Assembly (NCBI RefSeq): GCF_003367195.1
Contig: NZ_QRGO01000001.1
Location: 186,001-250,000, forward strand
Length of the DNA: 64,000 nucleotides
Direction of reading: 5' to 3'
Source of the DNA: Undibacter mobilis
GTDB taxonomy: Bacteria; Pseudomonadota; Alphaproteobacteria; Rhizobiales; Xanthobacteraceae
A program made the position numbers and the translations under genes. This document shows, piece after piece, positions 26,667 through 35,581 of this stretch. How positions within the stretch are numbered: the first letter of the stretch is position 1; each line of letters opens with the position of its first letter. The notes under the pieces are model-generated. The model worked only from the letters and a program-made list of their open reading frames with translations. It searched no databases and had not been told where the DNA came from.

Positions 26667-28313
26667 TTACGCCGGCGACAGCACCACCGCTTTGTCCTTC
26701 GGCCACTTCACGCGCCAGCCGAGCTTGATGTCGCGGGCTTCGCCGGGCGCCGCCTCGAATGCCCATTCGAGCACGCCGCGCCGGTCGCGCACATCGCGCG
26801 CGGTCGGCGGCGTCGTCGAGGACAGCATCTCGACGACGATGTCAGCCGCCTCGCTGACTGGGATCTGATCCTCGATGCTGACCTTGACCGGAAAACTGTG
26901 GCCGTTGCGTACCGTGATCTTGAACTCACGCTCGTCGGTCTTCGACGAGCCGATGATGCCGGCACTGCCTTCCAGCTTGCGTGCGACGGTGCGCGCGATC
27001 TTCACCTGATCGTCGGCGCCGAAGCCAAGCCGCACCTCCTCGTCCTTCGGCGTCAGCGCCACTGACGAGCGACCGACATAGAGACCGTCCCGGTAAAGCG
27101 CGACGCGGCCCGGCATCAGGGGCGTTTCTTCCGCGTTTCTGAAACCGGCTTCCAGAAACGCAGTGACATCAAGAGCAGGTACGGCGCGTACAATCAGCTC
27201 CGGCGCGATGGTCGTGGTGGCGAGACGAAAGCTTCGCGCGCCTTGCTGGGCCATCATGCTGACGCGGCCGGGCACGCGGAAGACCGCCTGAAAGCCGCCG
27301 GCTTCGAAAGCCGCTTCCTGCTCGCGTGCCGGCGCTGGCATCGCTTCGGGCCCCGCGCTGTCCGGCGCCCTGGCCGCCAGCATGTCGCGCTTTTCATAAG
27401 CGGCCGCGGCCGGCGGCGGTGGCGCGGGGAAGTGAGCCAGCAGCGGCCGCAGCTCCGGCGCATTACCGCCCTTGGCGATGCGCGCCGTCGAAACGGCAAG
27501 CGCGACATCGGTCCAGTCTTCGCCGGTCGATTGCACCACTTCGGCGCGCCGGATCAGTTCGAGTGACGGCTTGCCGCCCTTGCCATCGGTGTCGAGCCGC
27601 GCATCGTAGAGCGGCACCCACCGGGCATTGCGCACCGTGTAGGTGACTCGCAAGGTCGCGGGCGCGGCCTGACCAGCGACGACGCCAATGCGCAGGTCGA
27701 TCTTGCGCGGCGGATTGGCGCGACGCTCGCTCTCCAGCCGCGCCAGTTCGCGATCAATGTCGCGCTGCTTGATCCTGGCGTCACGCACCGCGCCTTCAGC
27801 AGCGGCGACTTCCTCCGCCACCGCCGCGAAAGCCTCGCGCCATTCGGCAAGCGGGCGTGCGCGATCCTTCTCGCCAAGGGCGGCGGGCGAATTCTGCGCG
27901 AAATTCTGAGCGAACTGGCGGCGGGCCTGAGCTGCCGCGATGGAACCATCGAGCTCGGCGCGCCGGTCGCGCAGCTTCTCGATGCGCTGATCGATCTCGG
28001 GAAGATTGGCCGGCGGCGCAGCGCGCGGCACAGCGGCATCGATGGCACCGATGGTCAGGCGCGCACCTTCGCCTTCGACACGTAGCGACGACGGATCGAG
28101 CGACAGCGGAAAGTCGCGCGCCAGCACGGTGTGATCGCCGGCGGCAAGATCGATATTGATCAGGCGCGTGACCGTGGCACCATCGGGATAGACGGTCACG
28201 TTGTCGATGCGCGAGGACGTCTCAAGTTCGGCAGCCATGGCCGGAGCGGCGAAGCTGACGAGGATGGCGGCAGAGGTCAGGAAACGACGCGGCGACAAAA
28301 GCAGGCAATGCAT
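26667..28313 (-). CDS. MuiA-family protein (DUF4139), exported
   Basis: 548 residues with an N-terminal signal (LTSAAILVSFAAPAMAAE). An N-terminal strand-rich DUF4140 domain (DNVTVYPDGATVTRLINIDL), a coiled-coil middle (residues about 115-205) and the C-terminal DUF4139 domain (LRVTYTVRNARWVPLYDARLD) match the 'mucoidy inhibitor A' family. The family is exported and its biochemical role is unknown. ATG 28313 sits behind GGGAGG; the frame extends 74 codons upstream without coding features. It lies 160 bases after serA on the same strand but beyond its terminator. Confidence 0.85.
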   Translation of the reverse strand: MHCLLLSPRRFLTSAAILVSFAAPAMAAELETSSRIDNVTVYPDGATVTRLINIDLAAGDHTVLARDFPLSLDPSSLRVEGEGARLTIGAIDAAVPRAAPPANLPEIDQRIEKLRDRRAELDGSIAAAQARRQFAQNFAQNSPAALGEKDRARPLAEWREAFAAVAEEVAAAEGAVRDARIKQRDIDRELARLESERRANPPRKIDLRIGVVAGQAAPATLRVTYTVRNARWVPLYDARLDTDGKGGKPSLELIRRAEVVQSTGEDWTDVALAVSTARIAKGGNAPELRPLLAHFPAPPPPAAAAYEKRDMLAARAPDSAGPEAMPAPAREQEAAFEAGGFQAVFRVPGRVSMMAQQGARSFRLATTTIAPELIVRAVPALDVTAFLEAGFRNAEETPLMPGRVALYRDGLYVGRSSVALTPKDEEVRLGFGADDQVKIARTVARKLEGSAGIIGSSKTDEREFKITVRNGHSFPVKVSIEDQIPVSEAADIVVEMLSSTTPPTARDVRDRRGVLEWAFEAAPGEARDIKLGWRVKWPKDKAVVLSPA

Positions 28314-28416
28314 GTGAGCCTCCCGAGGAAATCGATGCCGGAAGGATGATGGCGATTGGGGTTTCCCTGTGGCCGCATCTTTGCGGGATGAGGGCATGAC
28401 GAACTTCCGCCCGTCC

Positions 28417-28448
28417 AAAAAACAACAGCCGCGGACGAGGTCCGCGGC
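28417..28448 (-). terminator. Intrinsic terminator of serA
   Basis: GCCGCGGAC and GTCCGCGGC make a 9-bp stem with a 3-base loop; on the minus strand it is followed by TGTTGTTTTTT. Position is about 25 bases after the serA stop. This separates serA from the MuiA-type gene. Confidence 0.85.
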
Positions 28449-28473
28449 CGCAGCAACATCATTAAGGCGCAGA

Positions 28474-30057
28474 CTAGAAATGCAGCGTCCGGGCGCTTTG
28501 CACCTGCGGCAGTGCGCGGACCTTGGCCAGCACATCTTCCGGCAATTCGCCGTCGATCTCGATCAGCGCCACGGCATTGCCGCCGGCCGACTCGCGGCCG
28601 ACATGGAAGGTCGCGATGTTGATGCCGGCCTCGCCGAGCGTACCCGAGAACTTGCCGATGAAGCCCGGCTTGTCGAGATTGGTGATGTAAACCATGGACG
28701 GCGCGAATTCCGCGTCCATGCGGATGCCCTTGATGTTGACGATACGCGGACGGCCGTCGGCGAACACGGTGCCGGAGACGTGGCGGGTCTGACGCTCGGT
28801 CACCAGCGTGACGGTGATGAGGCTGTCGTAGTCGCCAGCCACCTGGCGCGTCGTCTCTTCGATGACCATGCCGCGCTCCTTGGCAATGACCGGCGCCGAG
28901 ACGACATTGACGTCGCCGAGCATCGGCCGCAGCAGGCCGGCGAGCGCCGCCGAGGTGAGCGCGCGCGTGTTCATCTGCGCCACCGCGCCCTCATAGGCGA
29001 TCTGCACCTTGGTGATGCCGGTTTCGGTGAGCTGGCCGGCGAAGGAGCCGAGCTTTTCGGCGAGATCGACGAACGGCTTCAGCTTCGGCGCTTCTTCCGC
29101 CGTGATCGACGGGAAGTTGATGGCGTTCGAGATCGCGCCGGTCATGAGATAATCCGACATCTGCTCGGCAACCTGCAACGCGACGTTCTCCTGCGCTTCC
29201 GTGGTGGAGGCGCCCAGATGCGGCGTGCAGATGACGTTGGGATGGCCGAACAGCACGTTCTCATTGGCCGGCTCGGTGACGAAGACGTCGAAAGCGGCGC
29301 CGGCGACATGGCCGCTATCCAGCGCGGCGCGCAGAGCGTTTTCGTCGACCAGACCGCCGCGGGCGCAGTTGACGATGCGAACGCCCTTCTTGGTCTTGTT
29401 GAGCGCGGTGGCGTCGATAATGTTCTTGGTCTTGTCCGTCAGCGGCGTGTGCAGCGTGATGAAATCGGCGCGCTTGAGCAGATCGTCCAGTTCGACCTTC
29501 TCGACGCCGATATCGACGGCACGCTCGGGCGACAGGAACGGATCGAAGGCGATCACTTTCATCTTCAGGCCGAGGGCACGGTCGGCGACGATCGAACCGA
29601 TATTGCCGCAGCCGATGATGCCAAGCGTCTTGCCGGTGATTTCGACGCCCATGAACTTGTTCTTTTCCCACTTGCCGGCCTGGGTGGAGCGGTCGGCTTC
29701 CGGGATCTGGCGGGCGAGCGCCAGCATCAGGGAGATGGCGTGTTCGGCGGTGGTGATCGAATTGCCGAAGGGCGTGTTCATCACGATGATGCCCTTGGCG
29801 GTCGAGGCCGGAATGTCGACATTGTCGACACCGATGCCGGCGCGGCCGATCACTTTCAGGTTCTTCGCGTTCTCGAGGATCTTCGGGGTCACCTTGGTGG
29901 CCGAACGAATGGCGAGGCCGTCATAGTTGCCGATGATCTCGGCGAGCTTGTCCTTGTCCTTGCCGAGGGCCGGCTGGAAATCGACCTCGACGCCGCGGTC
30001 CTTGAAGATCTGGATGGCGGCGGGAGAAAGAGCGTCGGAGATGAGAACTTTGGGCAT
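28474..30057 (-). CDS. serA: D-3-phosphoglycerate dehydrogenase
   Basis: 527 residues, the long form. NAD-binding GIIGCGNIGSIVADRA near residue 150, Arg/Glu/His catalytic set (His in the TPHLGAST segment), an intervening allosteric substrate-binding domain (residues about 320-450), and a C-terminal ACT domain ending at about 527. The ACT domain is where serine normally gives feedback inhibition. It catalyses the first step of serine synthesis. The serC gene is just upstream on the same strand, so the pathway's first two steps are encoded together. Confidence 0.97.
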   Translation of the reverse strand: MPKVLISDALSPAAIQIFKDRGVEVDFQPALGKDKDKLAEIIGNYDGLAIRSATKVTPKILENAKNLKVIGRAGIGVDNVDIPASTAKGIIVMNTPFGNSITTAEHAISLMLALARQIPEADRSTQAGKWEKNKFMGVEITGKTLGIIGCGNIGSIVADRALGLKMKVIAFDPFLSPERAVDIGVEKVELDDLLKRADFITLHTPLTDKTKNIIDATALNKTKKGVRIVNCARGGLVDENALRAALDSGHVAGAAFDVFVTEPANENVLFGHPNVICTPHLGASTTEAQENVALQVAEQMSDYLMTGAISNAINFPSITAEEAPKLKPFVDLAEKLGSFAGQLTETGITKVQIAYEGAVAQMNTRALTSAALAGLLRPMLGDVNVVSAPVIAKERGMVIEETTRQVAGDYDSLITVTLVTERQTRHVSGTVFADGRPRIVNIKGIRMDAEFAPSMVYITNLDKPGFIGKFSGTLGEAGINIATFHVGRESAGGNAVALIEIDGELPEDVLAKVRALPQVQSARTLHF

Positions 30058-30070
30058 GGTGTTCTTCCTT

Positions 30071-30119
30071 CACCCTCCCCTGGAGGGGGAGGGTCGGCGC
30101 ATCGCGCCGGGGTGGGGTG
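30071..30119 (-). repeat. Palindromic intergenic repeat, copy A
   Basis: On the minus strand it reads CACCCCACCCCGGCGC... then ACCCTCCCCCTCCAGGGG, a two-part motif with its own stem CCCTCCCC/GGGGAGGG. A second copy lies inverted at 30167-30218. Confidence 0.75.
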
Positions 30120-30166
30120 AAACCTGAGAGAAAATGGAGCGCGGCGGTTGCGGTCGGTGACAGTGT

Positions 30167-30218
30167 CACCCCACCCCGCCATGCTTCGCATGGCGACCCT
30201 CCCCCTACAGGGGAGGGT
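30167..30218 (+). repeat. Palindromic intergenic repeat, copy B (inverted to copy A)
   Basis: Same motif as copy A on the opposite strand: CACCCCACCCC, a variable CATGC/GCATG hairpin, then ACCCTCCCC ... GGGGAGGGT. Copies A and B are 47 bases apart and could pair into one long stem between serC and serA. The motif type is frequent in genomes of this group. Confidence 0.75.
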
Positions 30219-30228
30219 AAAGAAGGCA

Positions 30229-31401
30229 TCACGCCGCCTTGGGCAACGCGGCCTTGGCCTGTTCGAAGGCCCAGTCGAGCCACGGCGTCAGCGCTTCGAC
30301 GTCCTTGGTCTCGATGGTGGCGCCGCACCAGATGCGCAGGCCCGGCGGCGCGTCGCGATAGAAAGCGATATCGTAGGCGACGCCTTCCTTCTCGAGGATC
30401 GACGTCAGGTTCTTGGCGAAGGCCGCCTGCTCGTCGAGCGTGAGCTTGGTCACGGCCGGATCGGCGACGACCAGACACACCGAGGTGTTCGAACGCGTCT
30501 CGGGCTTCTTGGCGAGGTGATCGATCCAAGCGGTCTTGGCGACCCAGTCGGAGAGCACCTTGGCGTTGGCATCCGAGCGCGCCTGCAGACCTTTCAGGCC
30601 GCCGACCGACTTCGCCCACAGCAACGCGTCGAGATAGTCCTCAACACACAGCATCGACGGCGTGTTGATGGTCTCGCCGACGAAGATGCCATCGATCAAT
30701 TTGCCGCCCTTGGTCATGCGGAAGATCTTGGGCAGCGGCCAGGCCGGCTTGTAGGTCTCGAGGCGCTCGACGGCGCGCGGCGACAGGATGAGCATGCCAT
30801 GCGCACCCTCGCCGCCCAGCACCTTCTGCCAGGAGAAGGTGACGACATCGAGCTTGGCGAAATCGAGGTTCTGCGCAAAGGCCGCCGAGGTGGCGTCGCA
30901 GATGGTGAGGCCTTCGCGGTTTGCCGGAATCCAGTCGCCATTCGGCACGCGCACGCCAGAGGTGGTGCCGTTCCAGGTGAAGACAACGTCGGATTTGAAG
31001 TCGATCTTCGACAGGTCCGGCAGTTCGCCGTACGCGGCTTTCAGTTCGGTGACGTCTTTCAGCTTGAGCTGCTTGACGACGTCGGTGACCCAGCCTTCAC
31101 CGAAGGATTCCCAGGCCAGCATGGTGACGGGGCGCGCGCCCAATGTCGACCACAGCGCCATTTCGACGGCGCCGGTATCGGAGGCGGGCACGATGCCGAT
31201 CTTGTAATCGGCCGGAACATTGAGGATCTCGCGCGTCAGATCGATGGCCTGCTTGAGCTTGGCCTTGCCGATCTTGGCGCGGTGGGAGCGGCCGAGGGCC
31301 GCATCTTTGAGGGCTTGGAGGGTCCAGCCGGGGCGCTTGGCGCAGGGGCCAGAGGAAAACTGCGGATTAACCGGTCGCAAGCCGGGCTTGGTCGTCGTCA
31401 T
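30229..31401 (-). CDS. serC: Phosphoserine aminotransferase
   Basis: 390 residues, class-V PLP aminotransferase of the alphaproteobacterial SerC type. The PLP Lys lies in [18 protein letters not shown]; the N-terminal start [22 protein letters not shown] matches the family. It converts 3-phosphohydroxypyruvate and glutamate to phosphoserine. The start at ATG 31401 has GGAAGGA inside a small hairpin just upstream. It is followed by serA after a repeat-filled 171-base spacer, so both are probably one operon. Confidence 0.95.
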   Translation of the reverse strand: MTTTKPGLRPVNPQFSSGPCAKRPGWTLQALKDAALGRSHRAKIGKAKLKQAIDLTREILNVPADYKIGIVPASDTGAVEMALWSTLGARPVTMLAWESFGEGWVTDVVKQLKLKDVTELKAAYGELPDLSKIDFKSDVVFTWNGTTSGVRVPNGDWIPANREGLTICDATSAAFAQNLDFAKLDVVTFSWQKVLGGEGAHGMLILSPRAVERLETYKPAWPLPKIFRMTKGGKLIDGIFVGETINTPSMLCVEDYLDALLWAKSVGGLKGLQARSDANAKVLSDWVAKTAWIDHLAKKPETRSNTSVCLVVADPAVTKLTLDEQAAFAKNLTSILEKEGVAYDIAFYRDAPPGLRIWCGATIETKDVEALTPWLDWAFEQAKAALPKAA

Positions 31402-31404
31402 GAC

Positions 31405-31441
31405 CTATCCTTCCAGATAGAAGCCCCTCGTTGGGGAGGGG
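31405..31441 (-). promoter_or_regulatory. Structured serC leader: two hairpins over the ribosome-binding site
   Basis: On the minus strand CCCCTC/GAGGGG (6 bp, 6-base loop) is followed by CTATC-TGGAAG-GATAG, whose loop holds the GGAAGG ribosome site, four bases before ATG. The position and layout are consistent with the 'serC' RNA motif described for alphaproteobacteria. That link is from memory of the motif and needs a covariance-model match. Confidence 0.45.
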
Positions 31442-31554
31442 TGTCCCACTGGCGGAGATAGTCGATCGGCCCGCGCCGGTCAACTGCATTGCGTATCATC
31501 GTCAGGGTAAAGGCGGCGATCAGCCATGCACACGCAGCATTGCGCGCGGCGGGC

Positions 31555-32277
31555 TTACCTCAGATCGTCGAAATTCCAGCGCAGGCCCACGCGAACTTCG
31601 TGGTTGGCGATGTTCTTGAGCGTCAGCGCGCCGGACGTGCCGGTGCCGGTCGTCACATTGCCGAGGCTGAGATAGCGGTAGCCGACATCCACCTGCATGT
31701 TCGGCGCGATCTGATAGGCCAGACCGCCCATCGCCGCCCAGGCGACATTCCATTGGCTGCGCGAGGTGTCGCCGCCGAACGGCGGCGTGACCGTGCTCTG
31801 GTAGTCGGTGACCTGAACTCGCGCGCCGCCGAAGCCGGCGCCGACATAAGGCGTGATGCCGTACCATGTCGTAAGATCGAAGTAACCGTTGAACATCGCC
31901 GTTATGGCCGACACCTTTGCGGTGGTGTCGTTCGTCGTCACGGTGGTCGATTCGTATTTCATCTTCGACGCGCCATCGACCGTGATGTCGGTGCGCAGCC
32001 AGTCGGTCTTGACGCCAATGCCGAGACCGCCGCTATAGGCGGTGCCCAGCTTGCCATTGGCGGGCGCCGGAAAACCGGCTTGCGGATCGGCGCCGCGAAG
32101 CGTGCCCCAGCGATAGCCAAAATCGCCGCGCAGATACCAGCCGGACAGGCTGCTCGGCACGTTCGACCGGATAACGGACGGCAGCGGCAGGTTGCCGGGC
32201 ATGTCGGCAGCATAGGCCGCCGTCACGGCAGCCGCGAGGCCCGCCCCCATCATCGCCGATTTGACCACCAGACCCAT
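31555..32277 (-). CDS. Outer-membrane beta-barrel protein (porin-like, OmpA/Omp25 type)
   Basis: 240 residues with signal peptide (VKSAMMGAGLAAAVTAAYA) and alternating-hydrophobicity strands. It carries the motifs SLSGWYLRGDFGYRWG, VDVGYRYLSLGN and a C-terminal strand VRVGLRWNFDDLR that ends close to the canonical aromatic terminus. The type is the eight-stranded outer-membrane protein family common in Rhizobiales. It follows another barrel gene at 32311 by about 30 bases on the same strand. Confidence 0.85.
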   Translation of the reverse strand: MGLVVKSAMMGAGLAAAVTAAYAADMPGNLPLPSVIRSNVPSSLSGWYLRGDFGYRWGTLRGADPQAGFPAPANGKLGTAYSGGLGIGVKTDWLRTDITVDGASKMKYESTTVTTNDTTAKVSAITAMFNGYFDLTTWYGITPYVGAGFGGARVQVTDYQSTVTPPFGGDTSRSQWNVAWAAMGGLAYQIAPNMQVDVGYRYLSLGNVTTGTGTSGALTLKNIANHEVRVGLRWNFDDLR

Positions 32278-32310
32278 TACGTCACTCCGTTGAACATTCC
32301 GCCGCGCGGG

Positions 32311-33222
32311 TTAGCCCCTGCTCTGCAACGGCGGCTGCACATAGACCGGCGGTGGCGAGTAGACGGGCGCCGGCGCGTAATAAACAGGAGCCGGCCGCGA
32401 GAACATTTCGAAACCATCGAGATTGAAACGCAGACCGAGCATGATGTCGTGCGAGATCAGCTTGTCGAATTCGAACGGCCGGCCATTGGCGTTCGTGCCG
32501 TCAAATGAAACGCCGTTCCCGGTCACGGCCTTGCCGAGGTCGAGATAGCGATACGCGAGTTCGACGGTAAAGTTGGGCGTGACCTTGTAGGCGAAGCCAG
32601 CATGCAGCGCCCAGGCGAAGTTGAACTTGCTGCCGCTCTGGGCGGAATAGACGCCGCCGGTCGGCGTGTTGATATCGAGGAAGCTCGAGACGGTATTGTA
32701 TGCTCCACCGACGCCGGCGCCGACGAAGGGTGTCAGCCTGTTCCAGGTGCCGAGATCAACATAAGCATTGAGCAGGCCTACCCACTCCTTTTTGCGGGCG
32801 CGATATTCGTCGCTGCCTCCGGGGTAGGTTCCATAGCCATGGTAGTTGGCGCTGCCACGATATTCACCGGTGACATCGAAGCGCAGCCATTCGTTGAAAT
32901 AGTAACCGACACCAGCGCCGAAGAACGGCGCAGAATCAAAACCGTCGTCTTGATGCGTGTACGGTCGTTCATTGAATGAAGGATGAGACAGCTTGGCCTG
33001 CTGGTTGCTCATGCCGACATAGCCGCGCAGATACCAGCCGCCGAATTCCTCGACCACGGGCGGCGGCGGCGCGTAACAGGGAACGGCGCCCGGCGGCGCG
33101 CGACCCGCGGCAATTATCGCCGCGTCATAGCAGGGCGGCGGCGCATAGTCGGCCGCCTGCGCCGCGGTCGCAAACAGCGACGCGACCGTCACCGCTGCAA
33201 ATAGATTCAGACGCGCAACCAT
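32311..33222 (-). CDS. Outer-membrane beta-barrel protein (second of pair)
   Basis: About 303 residues, signal peptide LFAAVTVASLFATAAQA, then a Pro-rich linker (YAPPPCYDAAIIAAGR) and a barrel starting GGWYLRGYVGMSNQQ. Ends in a Tyr/Pro-rich tail (APVYYAPAPVYSPPPVYVQ), which is not the usual barrel end and may sit outside the barrel. ATG 33222 is chosen because the signal peptide begins there. The two barrel genes share layout and are probably paralogues. Confidence 0.83.
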   Translation of the reverse strand: MVARLNLFAAVTVASLFATAAQAADYAPPPCYDAAIIAAGRAPPGAVPCYAPPPPVVEEFGGWYLRGYVGMSNQQAKLSHPSFNERPYTHQDDGFDSAPFFGAGVGYYFNEWLRFDVTGEYRGSANYHGYGTYPGGSDEYRARKKEWVGLLNAYVDLGTWNRLTPFVGAGVGGAYNTVSSFLDINTPTGGVYSAQSGSKFNFAWALHAGFAYKVTPNFTVELAYRYLDLGKAVTGNGVSFDGTNANGRPFEFDKLISHDIMLGLRFNLDGFEMFSRPAPVYYAPAPVYSPPPVYVQPPLQSRG

Positions 33223-33434
33223 GCCGTCATCCCTCAACTGATCCATCACGCATGACGTGACGAAAGACGAGGCGACGATGGCACCAAAACCTTAAGTGCC
33301 TCTTAACCCTGTTTTTTAACCACGATTTTTTACAAATAGCGCAAAGCCGGTTCCATCGGCGCGGCGCGCGCGTCCGTGGTCGGCGCTTTCAGGATTTGTT
33401 TACGTCTGTGGCGCGGCGCGAGCCGTGTTCCGTG

Positions 33435-33686
33435 TCAGCCCTGCGTGACGCGGCGCGCCCAATCGTGGCTGACGAGTTGCTGCGCGAGAACGAGCAGCGC
33501 GTTGCGGGCGGACGGATCCTCGATGGCGAGAAAGGCTTCCATCAACCGCATGGCTTCTTTCATGCGCGGATCGTCTTTGCTGCCCGCCTCGGCGACAGAC
33601 TGACGGGCCGTGTCCCGGCCACCGTCCTTCAGCTTGCCGTCGATCGGAATGATGTTGCCTGGCAAGGAGTATTCAAATGTGTCCAT
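33435..33686 (-). CDS. Small conserved-looking unknown protein
   Basis: 83 residues: a short strand-like N-terminus (DTFEYSLPGNIIPIDGK), then a helix (DDPRMKEAMRLMEAFLAIEDPSARNALLVLAQQLV). The composition is that of a real soluble protein, with third-position G/C bias like its neighbours. ATG 33686 has a GCGGGA site. I do not recognise a family. Confidence 0.55.
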   Translation of the reverse strand: MDTFEYSLPGNIIPIDGKLKDGGRDTARQSVAEAGSKDDPRMKEAMRLMEAFLAIEDPSARNALLVLAQQLVSHDWARRVTQG

Positions 33687-33911
33687 GGGCGTCCCGCAGC
33701 GAGTGGTAGCGTAATATGGCGGTCTGTGGCCTCGACGCCCCGCCCGCTTCATCGCCGATTGGGGCGCTCTCGCATGCACCCGATCTCAACCGAGACGATC
33801 TACGAAGCCGTGGCTGACGGCCGCAACCTTTCATTGAGAATGCGAACAGATCGCCTGTTTGTCATTAATCGGGATATCGTCTTTTGTAAGATTTAGTCTC
33901 ATAATCAGCTG

Positions 33912-34814
33912 ATGGAACTGCGCCATCTTAAATATTTTACCGCCGTGGCCGAGGAACTTCACTTCGGCCGCGCTGCCGCGCGCCTCAACATTTCCGCGCC
34001 AACACTGAGCAATCAAATCCTCGCGCTCGAGAACATGCTCGGCGCCAAGCTGTTCTTGCGCCGTACAAAAAGCTCGGTGACGTTGACGCAGACGGGCAGC
34101 CGCTTCCTGATCGAGGCCTATGCGACGCTCAAGCAGGCGGCCAATGCCGAGATGGTCGGCCGCCGCGCGGCGCGCGGCGACATCGGTTCGATAGCCCTCG
34201 GCTATATTTTCTCCGCGGGGATGAGCGGCTTCGTGTCGCGGCAACTGGTCGACTTCCGCGAAAAGCATCCCGACGTGTCGTTGCAACTTCGCCGCGCAGT
34301 AACCTTCGAGCAGTTCCGCGCCCTCACCGACGATACGCTGGACGTCGGCCTGACGGCGGCGCCGCAAAGCTATCCGTCCGGCCTCACCGGGTTCATCGTC
34401 GATCGGCAGCCTTATTATGTGGCCATTCCCGAGGGCAACCCGATCGCCCAGCTCAAGCGGGTTACGCCGAACGATATCGCCGACGAACCCTTTATCGCCG
34501 TCTCGCTGGAAATGGAGGTCGGCTTTGGCGGTGGCAACATCGCAGCCATCACACCACCGGGCCGGTCGCTGCGTATTATCGAACGCGGCGCTGACATCTT
34601 CTCGGTGATCACGCTCTGCGCTAGCGGCCTCGGCCTGTCCGTCATGTCGGAGCCGATGTCGAATGTGAAAGTTCCTGGCCTGGTGTTCCGCAAGGTCGAA
34701 GGCACCTCGCGCACCTTCGATCTCGCGCTGGTTCATCGCCGCAATGAGAGCGCGCCGGCGGTCAAATCGTTCATCGACTTCATGCGCTCGCGGACGCGGG
34801 TCAAGTCTTCTTGA
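33912..34814 (+). CDS. LysR-family transcriptional regulator
   Basis: 300 residues. N-terminal winged helix with MELRHLKYFTAVAEELHFGRAAARL and SAPTLSNQILALE, then the LysR ligand domain. The regulated genes are not obvious: it is convergent with, and overlaps by 14 bases, the dienelactone-hydrolase-like gene at 34801, and the small gene on its other side is divergent. No clear Shine-Dalgarno is seen before ATG 33912. The likely inducer is a small carboxylate as for most of the family. Confidence 0.9.
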   Translation: MELRHLKYFTAVAEELHFGRAAARLNISAPTLSNQILALENMLGAKLFLRRTKSSVTLTQTGSRFLIEAYATLKQAANAEMVGRRAARGDIGSIALGYIFSAGMSGFVSRQLVDFREKHPDVSLQLRRAVTFEQFRALTDDTLDVGLTAAPQSYPSGLTGFIVDRQPYYVAIPEGNPIAQLKRVTPNDIADEPFIAVSLEMEVGFGGGNIAAITPPGRSLRIIERGADIFSVITLCASGLGLSVMSEPMSNVKVPGLVFRKVEGTSRTFDLALVHRRNESAPAVKSFIDFMRSRTRVKSS

Positions 34815-35568
34815 GCTGACGCGCGAACAGAGCAAAAGTTTCGCGCCAGTCCACCGCCGTCGCCGCGGCGTCGTGAACATCGCGATCCGGCATCGAATAG
34901 CCATGATGCGCGCCCGAATGCAGAACGCCGCGATAGACGACGTCGGCGCGGTCTCTGAATGACGCCTCGAGCGCGGCAACGATCTCTGGCGCGCTGGCGC
35001 GATCGAGCGCACCGTGACCGCAATAGACTTCGCCCTTCATGCGATCGGCAAAGCGGTGCGGCGAATCCGGCGAATCGGTGACCAGCAAGGTGCCGTGCAG
35101 GCTGCTCACCGCGCGGATCCGATCCGGAAACGACTGCGCGGCAAAGAAGGCGATGCGCCCACCAAGACAGAAGCCGACAGCTCCCGCGGGACCGTCGCTC
35201 ACCGGCTTGTCGCGGACATGATCGAAGATGGCAGTGATATCGGTTTCGATCATCGGCCGGGTCAAACCGCGGGCCAGCCCCTGCATTTCCGTCTTGAGCG
35301 CTTCGGGCAGCGTGTCGAACGACACCATGCGGCCTTCGGCATTGCGCCGCTCATAAGTGATCTTGCCCTTGCGATAAAACAGATTGGGCAGCACACAGTA
35401 ATAGCCGCGCTCGGCGACATTTCGCGCCAGGCCGAACAGCTCCTCACGCAGGCCCCAGATATCCATGAACATGATGACAAGCGGAAATGGGCCGCCCGTC
35501 GCCGGCCAAGCGGCATAGGTGTCCATGGCGCCGTCGGCCGTGGCGATGTCGAACGTGCCGGTGTTCAT
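34801..35568 (-). CDS. Dienelactone hydrolase family protein
   Basis: 255 residues, alpha/beta hydrolase. The nucleophile is Cys 134 in GFCLGGR, as in true dienelactone hydrolases, with His in GAHHGYSMPD and Asp in an earlier strand. Family members hydrolyse lactones from ortho-cleavage of (chloro)catechols, though many have other ester substrates. It is followed on the other strand by the LysR gene, with a 14-base overlap. It is 13 bases downstream of the Bug-type gene, so the two are likely one transcript. Confidence 0.85.
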   Translation of the reverse strand: MNTGTFDIATADGAMDTYAAWPATGGPFPLVIMFMDIWGLREELFGLARNVAERGYYCVLPNLFYRKGKITYERRNAEGRMVSFDTLPEALKTEMQGLARGLTRPMIETDITAIFDHVRDKPVSDGPAGAVGFCLGGRIAFFAAQSFPDRIRAVSSLHGTLLVTDSPDSPHRFADRMKGEVYCGHGALDRASAPEIVAALEASFRDRADVVYRGVLHSGAHHGYSMPDRDVHDAAATAVDWRETFALFARQLKKT

Positions 35569-35581
35569 CGGGCTGCGCCGT

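Noticed and set aside
30071..30218. The C/G-rich repeats considered as a CRISPR fragment
   Set aside because: Only two copies, in inverted orientation and not regularly spaced; no cas genes. They are palindromic intergenic repeats.
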